This document shows, in pieces, positions 22,728 through 30,631 of a DNA stretch of 30,789 bases. The notes under the pieces were generated by a model that was not told the DNA's origin, did not search any database, and saw nothing but the letters and a program-made list of their open reading frames with translations. Both the position numbers and the translations under genes were made by a program. The number at the start of each line of letters is the position of its first letter. Within the stretch, counting starts at the first letter, position 1. The stretch is taken from the IMG/VR virus record IMGVR_UViG_3300042507_003525, positions 1 through 30,789 of that record; one strand, 5' to 3'. Source of the DNA: a virus.

Positions 22728-25700
22728 ATGGCTGAAATAAATGAATTACAACAAGCCATAAATGAACGCAGAGTAAATCCTAAAGATTTAAATGAAGAAC
22801 AAAGATATGCGTTAGATGAAGCTTTTAGATCAGGTGAATTAAAAGGATATACTGATTTTAACGAATATAGAGGTCTTTTTGATGTTGCTACTAAATCATT
22901 AGCTATTGCAAAACAAAAAGAATTAGAACCTTTAAAAACTTCTACAGGAATAGAAAGAGGAGATTTAGTATTTGCAGGAGCTGCAACTGGATCTATGGTT
23001 CCTTTCATGAGTGATAGAAAAACTTTATTAGATGCTTATCAAAGATATGGTTTTAAAGATTACTATGGAGTAGACACTAGATTTGCAGATATGTCAGATA
23101 TTTATAATAAACGATTAACTGTTTTATCTGATCAAATGAAAAAACTTCCTACAATAAAAGGACCATTAGGATTACCTATTAGATTATTAAAAGGAACTGC
23201 AACAATGTTAGATGACTATGCAGATACTTTTAATAAATTTTCAAAGTTTGGAGCTTCTCCTGCTTTAGCTACAACTTATAAATCTGCATTACTTGGAGCT
23301 GGAGGTGCTGCCGGAGGATCTTTAGCTTATGATATTGGTAATCTTGGAGCTAATTTTACTGGAAGCGTATCTCAAGAACTAGCAAATGTTACTGATAATG
23401 AAATTAGACAACTTCCTTTTGAACAAAGAATATTTGTTAATGCCTTAAAAGAAGCTCAAACAGATGCAATATTTTCTGGAGCAGCTACTGCATTAACTCC
23501 AATATGGAGATTTGCAGCAAGCGGAGTCAAAGAATCATTAGGTTTAAATTCTGATAGAGCAAAAGCTATTGCCAGAGCTGCACAAGAAAGTGGACAAGAT
23601 GTTAATTTAGTTTCTTTAATTGGAACTGATAATGCTTTTCAAAAGTTTTTTAAAAATTTCTTTTCAACAATCGGAGTATATCCAATTGTAGGAAGTCCCC
23701 TTATAAAATTTAATAAAGAGTTTGATAGAAAATTAACACAAGAAGTATTTATGGATAAGGTAGATAGTTTAAACTTAGCTCCATTATCTAATATTAACGT
23801 ATTAAATTATTCTGCGATTAATACTTTAAAAAAAGAATTTAAAAATGTTAATGATGTAATTGAAAATGAATATAAAGATTTTAGAAGATTTTATGAAGAG
23901 ATAGGTAATCCTACTTTTATTCCTACTACAAATATTAAAAAAGAAACAGGAAAAATGTTACAACAATTAAAAGATATGTATCCTCAAGATAGAGATATAT
24001 TTGATAGTATAGAAAAAGGTGCAAGAGAATTAACCGATGCAGATGATCCATTAGTGGCATATATGAAATATCTTAATACAATTGGAAATTATTCTTACAG
24101 AACTGATGTTCCAGCTAATTATATTAGATTAAGTGACTGGCAAGGTTTATCTAGAATGCAAACTGTTGCTTATAGTAATTCAAAATATAGAACTGTTGCA
24201 AACCAAATTGATGCAGTTAGATATGCAATGGAAAGAGATTTAAATAGTTTACAACAAGCGACTGTAAGAGATGAATTAAAAGAAAAAATATTTAAAGAAA
24301 GATATAATGAGTTATTGTCTGCTCAAGGTCCTGCTAAAGCAGAAGAATTTATTGATACACAAATTAAAACAGCTGGTGCAGCATTTCAAAGATTAAAAGA
24401 AGCTAATGCTTTCTTTAGTATGGCTATAAGACCTTTTGAAAAAGGTGCTGTTGCTCAAAAATTAAAAGCTGTGGATAGAAGTTTATTTGCTGATAAAGGT
24501 ATAGATATGGTAGGCAAAGCATCTATTAATGCAGATGAAATTTGGGATAAAGCAATAAAAAGAATATTTACTTCTGATAGTCCAGAGGCAATAAGACAAA
24601 TAAAATCTTTAATGGGTGTAACAAGAAGCACTTACGATGTATTAGATGATGCTGGAAAAATTGTTAGATCTGTTAAAATTCCAGAAAGTATTGAAGGAAA
24701 AGAAGTTTATAATCGTTATGTAAGACAATTTGTTTGGGATGCATTTAATGAATCTACAGAAAGACCATTAAGAGATCTTGCAAGTATTGCTGCTGAAGAC
24801 ATAGCTATTCAAGCACAAAAAAGAGGATTAGTAAGACCTGCTAAATATACTTTAGATAAAAATTTAGAACAAAAAATAAGAGCTAAAACTAGGATGAATG
24901 AATTAATTGATCCTGCGGAAATTGATGCAAGAATATTTTTTGAAAAAGATGGTATAGCAAATATTAAAGATGGTGTTTTAAGAGGACACGATTTTGGAGC
25001 ATTCTTTCCTGATAAAATGGTTAGAAATTTAGGTTTAGATAAACCACAAGGAAGAGATAAATTAATTGAAGTATTTGGTGGTGGAGAAAAAGGTAAGAAA
25101 GCAGTTAGTAATATTGAAGAAGTTTTAAAAGTAGCAAGTGCTGTAAAAGAAGTAGACTATACTGATCCATCTAAGTTCGTACAAAGATCTTTAACTTTAA
25201 AAGCCGGAGCAGGAACTGCTATTACTACAAGTGCAACTGCTGCTGCTATTGGTTTTGGTTCTACATTTAAATTAATTTTAGGTGGTAGATTACTTGGAGA
25301 AATATTAGCTAATCCAAAACTAGCTGAAGATGTAATGGATATGAATAGATTTTTAAGAATAGGAACAGCACCTACAGGTAAAAAAGCAATTAGTTTAGAA
25401 GGATCGTTATATCCAAAAGCAAGGCAAACTTATGTACGATTTTTAAATAGTTTATTTGAATCAGCAGGAGATGACTTTAGAGTAGATCCAGATAAAATTG
25501 ATTTTGAAGAAATAAGACAAAAAATAAATTCGCTAGATCCTAACGTTCCAATTACAGGTAAATATGATTTTGGATCAATGCCTAAATTTACTAGAGATAG
25601 AGTATATCCTGAATATGAAGCTGTTAAAAAATTAACTTCAGATCAAATAGCAAATGGAGAAAGAATGTTAGAGGGTTTTAATGTTGCAAGAATGAGTGCA

Positions 25701-26003
25701 GATAACTTTGATAAAGTTGCTAACTCTGTACCTAAACAACAAACACAACAAATGCCACAGGCTACTGGACAACCAAGAGCTCCTCAAGCTGGTTTTCAAG
25801 GATATCAATTACCACAATATCCAGGGGCTAGTTTTGCTGTAGATTATTCTGCATTATTTCCTCAAGATACATTAGGAGGAGCTATTTCTCAAAGACAACA
25901 AATGCAAGGATTTAATGAAGGTGGTTTAGTAGAATTAGTAACAAGTTATGAAACTGCTAATTTAATATTAGAAGATGCTGTAAAGGAATATCAAAATGCC
26001 TAA
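22728..26003 (+). CDS. Very large internal virion protein (1091 residues)
   Basis: The largest gene in the window, starting four bases after the previous stop. The protein is mostly helical and charged. Hydrophobic or glycine-rich stretches lie near residues 80-95 (DLVFAGAATGSMVPF), 180-205 (SALLGAGGAAGGSLAYDIG) and 820-860 (AGAGTAITTSATAAAIGFG...LILGGRLLGE). The C-terminal 100 residues become Gln/Pro-rich and end with GFNEGGLVELVTSYE, the same NxGGxV motif seen in the 347-residue protein. Its place matches the biggest ejection protein of podoviruses (T7 gp16-like position). I could not find a lytic transglycosylase motif, so the wall-degrading part is either absent or elsewhere. Confidence 0.65.
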   Translation: MAEINELQQAINERRVNPKDLNEEQRYALDEAFRSGELKGYTDFNEYRGLFDVATKSLAIAKQKELEPLKTSTGIERGDLVFAGAATGSMVPFMSDRKTLLDAYQRYGFKDYYGVDTRFADMSDIYNKRLTVLSDQMKKLPTIKGPLGLPIRLLKGTATMLDDYADTFNKFSKFGASPALATTYKSALLGAGGAAGGSLAYDIGNLGANFTGSVSQELANVTDNEIRQLPFEQRIFVNALKEAQTDAIFSGAATALTPIWRFAASGVKESLGLNSDRAKAIARAAQESGQDVNLVSLIGTDNAFQKFFKNFFSTIGVYPIVGSPLIKFNKEFDRKLTQEVFMDKVDSLNLAPLSNINVLNYSAINTLKKEFKNVNDVIENEYKDFRRFYEEIGNPTFIPTTNIKKETGKMLQQLKDMYPQDRDIFDSIEKGARELTDADDPLVAYMKYLNTIGNYSYRTDVPANYIRLSDWQGLSRMQTVAYSNSKYRTVANQIDAVRYAMERDLNSLQQATVRDELKEKIFKERYNELLSAQGPAKAEEFIDTQIKTAGAAFQRLKEANAFFSMAIRPFEKGAVAQKLKAVDRSLFADKGIDMVGKASINADEIWDKAIKRIFTSDSPEAIRQIKSLMGVTRSTYDVLDDAGKIVRSVKIPESIEGKEVYNRYVRQFVWDAFNESTERPLRDLASIAAEDIAIQAQKRGLVRPAKYTLDKNLEQKIRAKTRMNELIDPAEIDARIFFEKDGIANIKDGVLRGHDFGAFFPDKMVRNLGLDKPQGRDKLIEVFGGGEKGKKAVSNIEEVLKVASAVKEVDYTDPSKFVQRSLTLKAGAGTAITTSATAAAIGFGSTFKLILGGRLLGEILANPKLAEDVMDMNRFLRIGTAPTGKKAISLEGSLYPKARQTYVRFLNSLFESAGDDFRVDPDKIDFEEIRQKINSLDPNVPITGKYDFGSMPKFTRDRVYPEYEAVKKLTSDQIANGERMLEGFNVARMSADNFDKVANSVPKQQTQQMPQATGQPRAPQAGFQGYQLPQYPGASFAVDYSALFPQDTLGGAISQRQQMQGFNEGGLVELVTSYETANLILEDAVKEYQNA

Positions 26004-26241
26004 AGCTAAAAATACTCATGAAGAAGTACTGATATTACATGGACATATTCATGGTGTAAAAAGAGAAATAGATGTCATTAAAAACAATGACTTAAAGCAT
26101 ATGAAAGAAGATATAGATAGAATTGAAAAAACTATTGAAGGAATTAAAGAAAAAGTAGATAGACTCAACTGGTGGTTAGTACTTACTCTTGGAGGAATTG
26201 CTTTACAATTGTTCATTGTTCTTGTAGATAAGTTAAAGTGA
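25996..26241 (+). CDS. Holin-like protein: coiled coil plus C-terminal membrane helix (XhlA-type layout)
   Basis: An 81-residue protein that starts eight bases inside the 1091-residue gene. Residues 8-57 form a charged coiled coil (REIDVIKNNDLKHMKEDIDRIEKTIEGIKEKVDRL), and residues 58-77 are a single membrane helix (NWWLVLTLGGIALQLFIVLV) with a short Lys tail. This is the layout of XhlA-type holin partners, which also end in one helix after a coiled coil. The protein could help the M15 endolysin cross the inner membrane. Layout alone does not prove it; other membrane-bound phage proteins share it. The stop overlaps the next start by four bases (GTGA). Confidence 0.6.
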   Translation: MPKAKNTHEEVLILHGHIHGVKREIDVIKNNDLKHMKEDIDRIEKTIEGIKEKVDRLNWWLVLTLGGIALQLFIVLVDKLK

Positions 26242-27008
26242 AACTTATAGAAACAGAAAATTCATTTCAATTAACTGACTTTAAAGTAGTTAATAAACAT
26301 TCATATAAAAAATATTCTAGAGCAGAAGATCCTACAACAGGACAAAGAATGTATGCTGTTGATGGAACAAAGCTTCCAAGCGTTACTACAATATTATCTG
26401 CAACCAAAGATAGATCTACACTAGATAATTGGATTAAAAGAGTAGGTCAAGAAGAAGCTGATAGAATTAAAAATGAAGCTTCTTCAATAGGTACAGAAAT
26501 GCATACAGTTATTGAAAACTATATAGCTGGTGTTGGTTATTTAAATCTTACTGATAAGGGCGAGAAAGCACGTAAAATGGCCCATACAATCCTTAAAAAC
26601 CAGTCAAAATTAAGCGAAGTTTGGGGTAGTGAGGTCAGTCTAGCCTATGAGGGTAAATACGCAGGAGCAACCGATTTAATAGGTATTTGGAACGATAAAA
26701 CAGCTATATTAGACTGGAAACAAACAAATAAACCTAAACGTAAGGAATGGATTGAAGATTATTTTTTACAACTAGGAGCATATACTTTAGCTCACAGTAA
26801 AATGTATGAAAAAATTGAAACAGCAAAAGTATGTTTGTGTTCTAGAAATTATGAATATCAAGAATTCTTTTTAGATGAAAATGAATTAAAAAATTATCAA
26901 GAAAAATGGTGGGAAAGGTACACGAAGTACCTTTCCACCTTAGCTAACTATTCTTCAGAATCGTCTTCATCTTCAAAGTCATCGTCTGAATCAGAATCAC
27001 ATTCGTGA
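26238..27008 (+). CDS. PD-(D/E)XK nuclease, RecB/exonuclease-like (GTG start)
   Basis: A 256-residue protein starting at GTG 26238 in a GTGA overlap. It has PSVTTIL (47-53), GTEMHTVIENY (85-95), the active site GATDLIG...ILDWK (D146, D159, K161) and the helix FLQLGAYTLA (Q178), which is the order of RecB-type PD-(D/E)XK nucleases. Phages use such enzymes to degrade host DNA or process ends in recombination and packaging. The last 18 residues are almost all Ser and Glu (SSESSSSSKSSSESESHS). This tail is coded by DNA that on the other strand encodes an acidic protein tail, so it looks like a by-product of overprinting. A minus-strand terminator also lies within the gene end. Confidence 0.8.
   Translation: MKLIETENSFQLTDFKVVNKHSYKKYSRAEDPTTGQRMYAVDGTKLPSVTTILSATKDRSTLDNWIKRVGQEEADRIKNEASSIGTEMHTVIENYIAGVGYLNLTDKGEKARKMAHTILKNQSKLSEVWGSEVSLAYEGKYAGATDLIGIWNDKTAILDWKQTNKPKRKEWIEDYFLQLGAYTLAHSKMYEKIETAKVCLCSRNYEYQEFFLDENELKNYQEKWWERYTKYLSTLANYSSESSSSSKSSSESESHS
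26902..26939 (-). terminator. Rho-independent terminator of the minus-strand operon, inside the nuclease gene
   Basis: Read on the minus strand, a 13-bp stem with one bulged base (GGTGGAAAGGTAC pairing with GTACC-TTTCC-CACC) encloses the loop TTCGT and is followed by ATTTTTC. It begins nine bases after the stop of the acidic protein gene. On the plus strand no T run follows, so it should act for the minus operon only. Confidence 0.7.
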
Positions 27009-27106
27009 TCTTCTAATTCAATAGCCTTATCCCTTAAAGTTATAAGATCTTCTTCGATTCTATCGATGATGTCTTGGATTGTTTCGTTTTTTGGTTTTTT
27101 TGCCAT
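26948..27106 (-). CDS. Small acidic protein, 52 residues, overlapping the nuclease gene
   Basis: On the minus strand ATG 27106 has a strong ribosome site, GGAGGT, six bases upstream. The product opens MAKKPKNETIQDIIDRIEED, continues as a helix to about residue 34 and ends with an acidic run (DSDSDDDFEDEDDSEE). The acidic tail could mimic DNA or interact with a basic partner. Its last 61 bases overlap the nuclease gene end on the opposite strand. A terminator follows immediately, so it is the last gene of the minus operon. The ribosome site and start codon can pair with upstream leader sequence (see the hairpin at 27104-27161), which suggests translational control. Confidence 0.7.
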   Translation of the reverse strand: MAKKPKNETIQDIIDRIEEDLITLRDKAIELEDHECDSDSDDDFEDEDDSEE

Positions 27107-27161
27107 AAGTCTACCTCCGCAAGATTTATACGGTAATAAAAAAATGGGAGATAGACTTGTG
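27104..27161 (-). promoter_or_regulatory. Leader hairpin hiding the ribosome site and start of the acidic protein gene
   Basis: On minus-strand RNA, CACAAGTCTATCTCC (27161-27147) pairs with GGAGGTAGACTTATG (27118-27104): 13 Watson-Crick pairs, one G-U pair and one mismatch, with a 28-base loop. The right arm contains the whole Shine-Dalgarno sequence and the ATG. In this form translation would be blocked unless the hairpin opens. Confidence 0.65.
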
Positions 27162-27172
27162 CTGTTTAATTT

Positions 27173-27250
27173 TTATTTATAATTATCCTTATAAATTAAA
27201 TATAATACTCCTATAAAACAAACAATAAAAAATATTGTAAGAGTAGTCAT
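27173..27250 (-). CDS. 25-residue membrane micropeptide, coupled to Hsp20
   Basis: On the minus strand ATG 27250 overlaps the Hsp20 stop by one base (TAATG), the same coupling used throughout this genome, and the frame ends at 27173. The peptide, MTTLTIFFIVCFIGVLYLIY plus KDNYK, is one hydrophobic helix with a basic end. Such peptides can modulate membrane proteins or anchor partners. The tiny size makes this tentative, but the coupling and the clean membrane profile support a real gene. Confidence 0.5.
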   Translation of the reverse strand: MTTLTIFFIVCFIGVLYLIYKDNYK

Positions 27251-27672
27251 TACTTAATATCTATTTTAACGCCTTCAATTTCTTTAGGTTCATTAAAACC
27301 AAATTTAATTTTAAGTAATCCATCTTTCATTTCAGCTTCATCAACTATTACATCTTTAGCTAATTCAAACTGTTTGAAAAATTTTCTAAATGCTAGACCT
27401 TGTTTAACATAGTCTACATTTTTATCTTCTACTTTTCCTTCTACTGTTAAGATACCGTCTTTAACTTCTACAAGTATATTTTCTTTATTGTATCCAGCTA
27501 AACCGATTTCTAAACCGTATTTACCTTTTGAGTACTTTACTACGTTGTAGAATGGAAATGATTGTGCTTTTGACCACGTGTCAAAAATACTTTCAAAAGA
27601 ATCATCAAAAAATTTTGTTGATCCGTTGAATAATTGTTTGCTTAAATTATTGAAAACTTCAATGTTTGTCAT
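27250..27672 (-). CDS. Small heat shock protein, Hsp20 / alpha-crystallin family
   Basis: I choose ATG 27672 (140 residues) because AAGGAG lies eight bases upstream; an earlier ATG at 27696 has no such site. The alpha-crystallin domain spans about 40-125, with LAGYNKENILVEVKDGILTVEGK (58-80) and the family motif A-x-x-x-x-G-x-L as AEMKDGLL (113-120). The C-terminus carries the I-x-I assembly motif (IDI, 137-139). These proteins form oligomers that hold unfolding proteins. Hsp20 is common in marine phages, perhaps to protect virion or replication proteins. A promoter lies upstream, overlapping the end of the helicase gene. Confidence 0.9.
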   Translation of the reverse strand: MTNIEVFNNLSKQLFNGSTKFFDDSFESIFDTWSKAQSFPFYNVVKYSKGKYGLEIGLAGYNKENILVEVKDGILTVEGKVEDKNVDYVKQGLAFRKFFKQFELAKDVIVDEAEMKDGLLKIKFGFNEPKEIEGVKIDIK

Positions 27673-27731
27673 AATTATCTCCTTATTGTTAAGCAAGTTA
27701 ATTAGCCCACCCCTATGGTGCAGCTATAGGT

Positions 27732-27761
27732 ATTATATAGGTATAATTGTATTTATTTCAA
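27732..27761 (-). promoter_or_regulatory. Sigma70-type promoter for hsp20 (minus strand)
   Basis: Read on the minus strand: TTGAAA (27761-27756), an 18-base spacer and TATAAT (27737-27732). The -35 box lies within the 3' end of the helicase gene. The predicted leader is about 53 bases long and contains the AAGGAG site before ATG 27672. It would let hsp20 and the two small genes be expressed apart from the helicase. Confidence 0.5.
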
Positions 27762-29192
27762 TAGGTCTTTAAGATCTTTATCACCCAATGTTTTAGCGGC
27801 TAATTTATCTTTTGTGTTTAAAACACTAAGAATTCTCTCATCAATTGTATCTTTACAAATAATATCAGTATATAAAACATTCTTAGTTTGTCCTATTCTG
27901 TGAGCCCTATCTTCTGATTGGCTTCTTACTTCTAAATTAAAACTATTAGAAAAATAAACTACATTTGTTGCTGCAGTTAAAGTTAAACCAAAACCTCCTG
28001 TGCTGGGATTTCCTACAAAAAACATACATTCCGGATCTGTTTGAAATCTTCTTACTGCTTCTGTTCTTTTAGAAGAATCAATAGCACCATAAATAGCTAC
28101 AACAGATTTTTCTCCATACTTATCTTTTAAAAAATTAATAATAGATTCAAGACTATGAATATAAGTTGCCCAAATAATTATTTTACCATCTGCTTCATCT
28201 ACAATATCTGACAATGCATGTAGTTTAGGATTTTTAAAATCTTTTATGACACCGTCATTTGTTTTAATAAAACCATTTGCAACTTGATGAAGTTTTACTA
28301 TTTCAGTTAATTTATTACTATAAGAAATAGTTTTATCTTCTACTATTGCTAAGGCAATTTCTTTTAAAGATGCATATACTTTAGATTGATCTTCATTCAT
28401 ATCTACATATCTTCTTGTACGTAATTTTTTTGGAAGATCTAAACACTGACTTTTTTTAACACGATAAGAAAAATCTTTTAACTTAGTTTCTAATTCATCT
28501 AAATTAACATAATACTTCGGTATCTCAGCAAATTTTCCAGGGCCAACTTCTATTCTATGAGTGACACAATACCTGTTTCTAAATGTATAAAAGCTATTAA
28601 AACCAAGATGTTTTTCTCCTAAAAATAAACATTGAGTATATAAATCTAGTGGAGATTTAGTTACTGGAGAACCAGTTAATATTCTTCTATAAGTTGATAA
28701 AAGTTTTAATTTTAATATGTTTCTTGTTCTAATAGCTAGATGATTTTTAATTGTTGTTGATTCATCAATAACAGTTAAACATTTAGGATTATGACAAAGT
28801 AAGAATTTTTTAGCATATTCAAATCCTTTTTTTGTAGATAAAGCTTCAACATTCATTACAAGGATAGTTAAATCTTTATCCACTTTAAGACATTTATCTA
28901 ATGTCTTTGGTTTATCAATATTCCACTTATAGATGTTATATTGAATATCATTACTTATATGTTTAGCAATTTCATCATATGCCCAAACTGTATAAACAGA
29001 TTTAGGTGCAATAATTAAACAACCTGTAATTTGTTTGTGAATTCTTAATAATGCTATATTATCAATAGCAACCTTGGTTTTACCTGTTCCCATTTCCATA
29101 AAGAAAGCATAACTTTCTTTATCCCAAGATTTAGATAAACAATCCTTTTGATGTTCGTAAGGTTTTGTTTTAAAGTTAAACAAGTTCAACAT
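27753..29192 (-). CDS. SNF2-type superfamily-2 helicase/translocase
   Basis: A 479-residue ATPase. The motifs are in the expected order: PYEHQKD (11-17), Walker A MGTGKT (34-39), Walker B-type DEST (143-146), motif III LTGSPVTKSP (172-181), motif V GGFGLTLTAAT and motif VI SEDRAHRIGQ (426-435), the SNF2 hallmark. It uses ATP to move along double-stranded DNA. Short single-core members are frequent in phages with replication or recombination modules. It is the first gene of the minus operon and is transcribed away from the ssDNA-binding and primase genes. No ribosome site is seen before ATG 29192, and the predicted promoter would start RNA just before the ATG. Confidence 0.88.
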   Translation of the reverse strand: MLNLFNFKTKPYEHQKDCLSKSWDKESYAFFMEMGTGKTKVAIDNIALLRIHKQITGCLIIAPKSVYTVWAYDEIAKHISNDIQYNIYKWNIDKPKTLDKCLKVDKDLTILVMNVEALSTKKGFEYAKKFLLCHNPKCLTVIDESTTIKNHLAIRTRNILKLKLLSTYRRILTGSPVTKSPLDLYTQCLFLGEKHLGFNSFYTFRNRYCVTHRIEVGPGKFAEIPKYYVNLDELETKLKDFSYRVKKSQCLDLPKKLRTRRYVDMNEDQSKVYASLKEIALAIVEDKTISYSNKLTEIVKLHQVANGFIKTNDGVIKDFKNPKLHALSDIVDEADGKIIIWATYIHSLESIINFLKDKYGEKSVVAIYGAIDSSKRTEAVRRFQTDPECMFFVGNPSTGGFGLTLTAATNVVYFSNSFNLEVRSQSEDRAHRIGQTKNVLYTDIICKDTIDERILSVLNTKDKLAAKTLGDKDLKDLLK

Positions 29193-29201
29193 ATAAAAAA
29201 T

Positions 29202-29230
29202 AATATAATAATTAACTGTTGACTTGTCAA
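29202..29230 (-). promoter_or_regulatory. Strong sigma70-type promoter for the helicase operon (minus strand)
   Basis: Read on the minus strand: perfect TTGACA (29230-29225), a 17-base spacer and TATATT (29207-29202). Only nine bases separate the -10 box from ATG 29192, so the mRNA would have almost no leader. Its -35 box touches the -35 box of the opposite promoter. Confidence 0.6.
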
Positions 29231-29246
29231 ATTAAATGTTTATATG
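29219..29246 (+). promoter_or_regulatory. Sigma70-type promoter for the rightward replication genes
   Basis: TTGACT (29219-29224), a 16-base spacer and TATATG (29241-29246). The predicted start at about 29253 lies just before the AAGGAGGT ribosome site at 29255-29262. The -35 boxes of both directions form the palindrome TTGACTTGTCAA (29219-29230). Confidence 0.5.
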
Positions 29247-29269
29247 TTGATTCGAAGGAGGTCATTATT

Positions 29270-29812
29270 ATGAACCTAGAACAACTAACAACTATAAATG
29301 TAGACACAACAACTATTACAGAGATTTCACAACTTTGTAATAAATTAATCTCCCAAAGAAAAGCTGTTGAGTTAGCTGAATTGGCATTAAAAAATGCTGA
29401 AGCGGCTGAACGACATCTATCTGAAGAGGTTATACCTACTAAGATGCAAGAGGCAGGAATATCATCACTTACTTTAACTGATGGTTCTTCTGTCGAAGTA
29501 TCGCCTTACTATTACGCAAAAATTTCTGAAGACAAAAAAGCGGATGCTTTTGATTGGCTAAGAAAAAATAATTTTGCGGATCTGATAAAAAATAATTTAT
29601 CAGTTACTTTTAGTAAGGGTGAAGATTCAAGTGCGGTTCAATTAAAAGCTGAACTTGAAAAAAAAGGTCTTGTCGTAGATCAAAAAGAAGATATACACTG
29701 GCAAACTCTTAGAGGCTTTGTTAAAGAACAAGTCGAAAAGGGAAATGCAATACCAAGTGATTTATTCGGTTTGTATGTAGCGAACAGGACAAAAATAAAA
29801 ACTAACAACTAA
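29270..29812 (+). CDS. Early-region protein of unknown function
   Basis: I choose ATG 29270, seven bases after a near-perfect AAGGAGGT; an upstream TTG at 29219 lies in the promoter. The 180-residue protein has an N-terminal coiled-coil region (about 17-55, LCNKLISQRKAVELAELALKNAEAAERHL). It is followed by SLTLTDGSSVEVSPYYYAKISEDKKADAFDWLRKNNFADL (about 65-104), then a charged helical end. I recall similar proteins next to ssDNA-binding genes in marine podoviruses but know no role. Its place at the head of the rightward operon suggests an early replication or recombination accessory protein. Confidence 0.65.
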   Translation: MNLEQLTTINVDTTTITEISQLCNKLISQRKAVELAELALKNAEAAERHLSEEVIPTKMQEAGISSLTLTDGSSVEVSPYYYAKISEDKKADAFDWLRKNNFADLIKNNLSVTFSKGEDSSAVQLKAELEKKGLVVDQKEDIHWQTLRGFVKEQVEKGNAIPSDLFGLYVANRTKIKTNN

Positions 29813-29824
29813 AAACTAACAACT

Positions 29825-30625
29825 ATGAACGTAAAAGCACAAGCACAAGCGGTAGTTAAAAAAACTGCTGCACCTGCTCCAATGGATTTATCTAATCTAG
29901 AAAAATTTGCTGGGGCTGGGGCGGAAAATATTACATCTAAAGATGTATCTCTTCCGTTTTTAAAGATCATCACAAATACATCTGCCTATGTAACACCAGG
30001 AGATGCTAAATTTGTTGATGCTGCAAGACCTGGAATGGTAATTAATACCGTTCTAAATAAAATGTATGATGGTAAAACTGGATTCTTAGCGATTCCATGT
30101 TTTTACAAATTTGAATATGTAGAGTGGGCAGAAAGAGGTTCTAAAGATTCTTTAGCACCGATTGCTTCTTATCCTGCTGATTCAGATATCATGACAAAAA
30201 CTACAAAAGGTGATGATAGAAAAGATAGATTACCAAATGGTAATTATATTGAACCTACTCATTATCATTTTATATTAACTGTAGGAGAGGATGAGCAACC
30301 AGGAGAAACTGCTGTAATAGTTATGAAGTCTACACAGGCTAAAAAGTCTAAGAAGTGGAACTCCATGATGTTGTCTCAAAGAAGAAAAGGTGAGAAGGGT
30401 TTCTTCCAACCACCAACATGGTCTCAAATTTATACATTGAGAACTGTCCTAGAAAAAAATAATTTAGGAAGCTGGTACGGCTGGGAAGTTGATCACGTGA
30501 AAGATATACCTAATGCAAATCTTATGAAAGCTGCACAAAGTTTTTATGATACTTGCAGAAAAGGTATGGCTAAAGTTAACCTATCTCAAGACGAAACTAC
30601 AGAAACAGAAAAATCTCCATTCTAG
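29825..30625 (+). CDS. Putative phage ssDNA-binding / replication accessory protein
   Basis: A 266-residue protein. It opens with a low-complexity Ala/Gln/Lys segment (MNVKAQAQAVVKKTAAPAP), then LPFLKIITNTSAYVTPGDAKF (about 43-63), KTGFLAIPCFYKFEYVEW (about 83-100), VIVMKSTQAKKSKKWNSMM (about 164-182), a QPPTWSQIYTLRTV stretch and a charged acidic C-terminus (QDETTETEKSPF). Acidic tails are typical of phage ssDNA-binding proteins such as T7 gp2.5. The mixed beta profile and the place between the early operon promoter and a primase-like gene fit. I do not see an unmistakable OB-fold signature, so the call is by layout and context. Confidence 0.5.
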   Translation: MNVKAQAQAVVKKTAAPAPMDLSNLEKFAGAGAENITSKDVSLPFLKIITNTSAYVTPGDAKFVDAARPGMVINTVLNKMYDGKTGFLAIPCFYKFEYVEWAERGSKDSLAPIASYPADSDIMTKTTKGDDRKDRLPNGNYIEPTHYHFILTVGEDEQPGETAVIVMKSTQAKKSKKWNSMMLSQRRKGEKGFFQPPTWSQIYTLRTVLEKNNLGSWYGWEVDHVKDIPNANLMKAAQSFYDTCRKGMAKVNLSQDETTETEKSPF

Positions 30626-30631
30626 TTTATT

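Noticed and set aside
22700-23008. Minus-strand 102-residue frame opposite the start of the largest internal protein gene
   Set aside because: It is fully covered by a well-supported plus-strand gene and has no ribosome site or recognisable motif; a coding shadow.
22728-26003. Lytic transglycosylase domain in the largest internal protein, as in T7 gp16
   Set aside because: I looked for the Glu-Ser and G-L-M-Q type motifs at the N-terminus and did not find them.
27673-27696. Eight extra N-terminal residues on Hsp20
   Set aside because: The strong AAGGAG site is positioned for ATG 27672, inside this stretch.
29219-29269. Extended start (TTG 29219) of the first rightward early gene
   Set aside because: The extra codons lie on the promoter boxes, and AAGGAGGT stands seven bases before ATG 29270.
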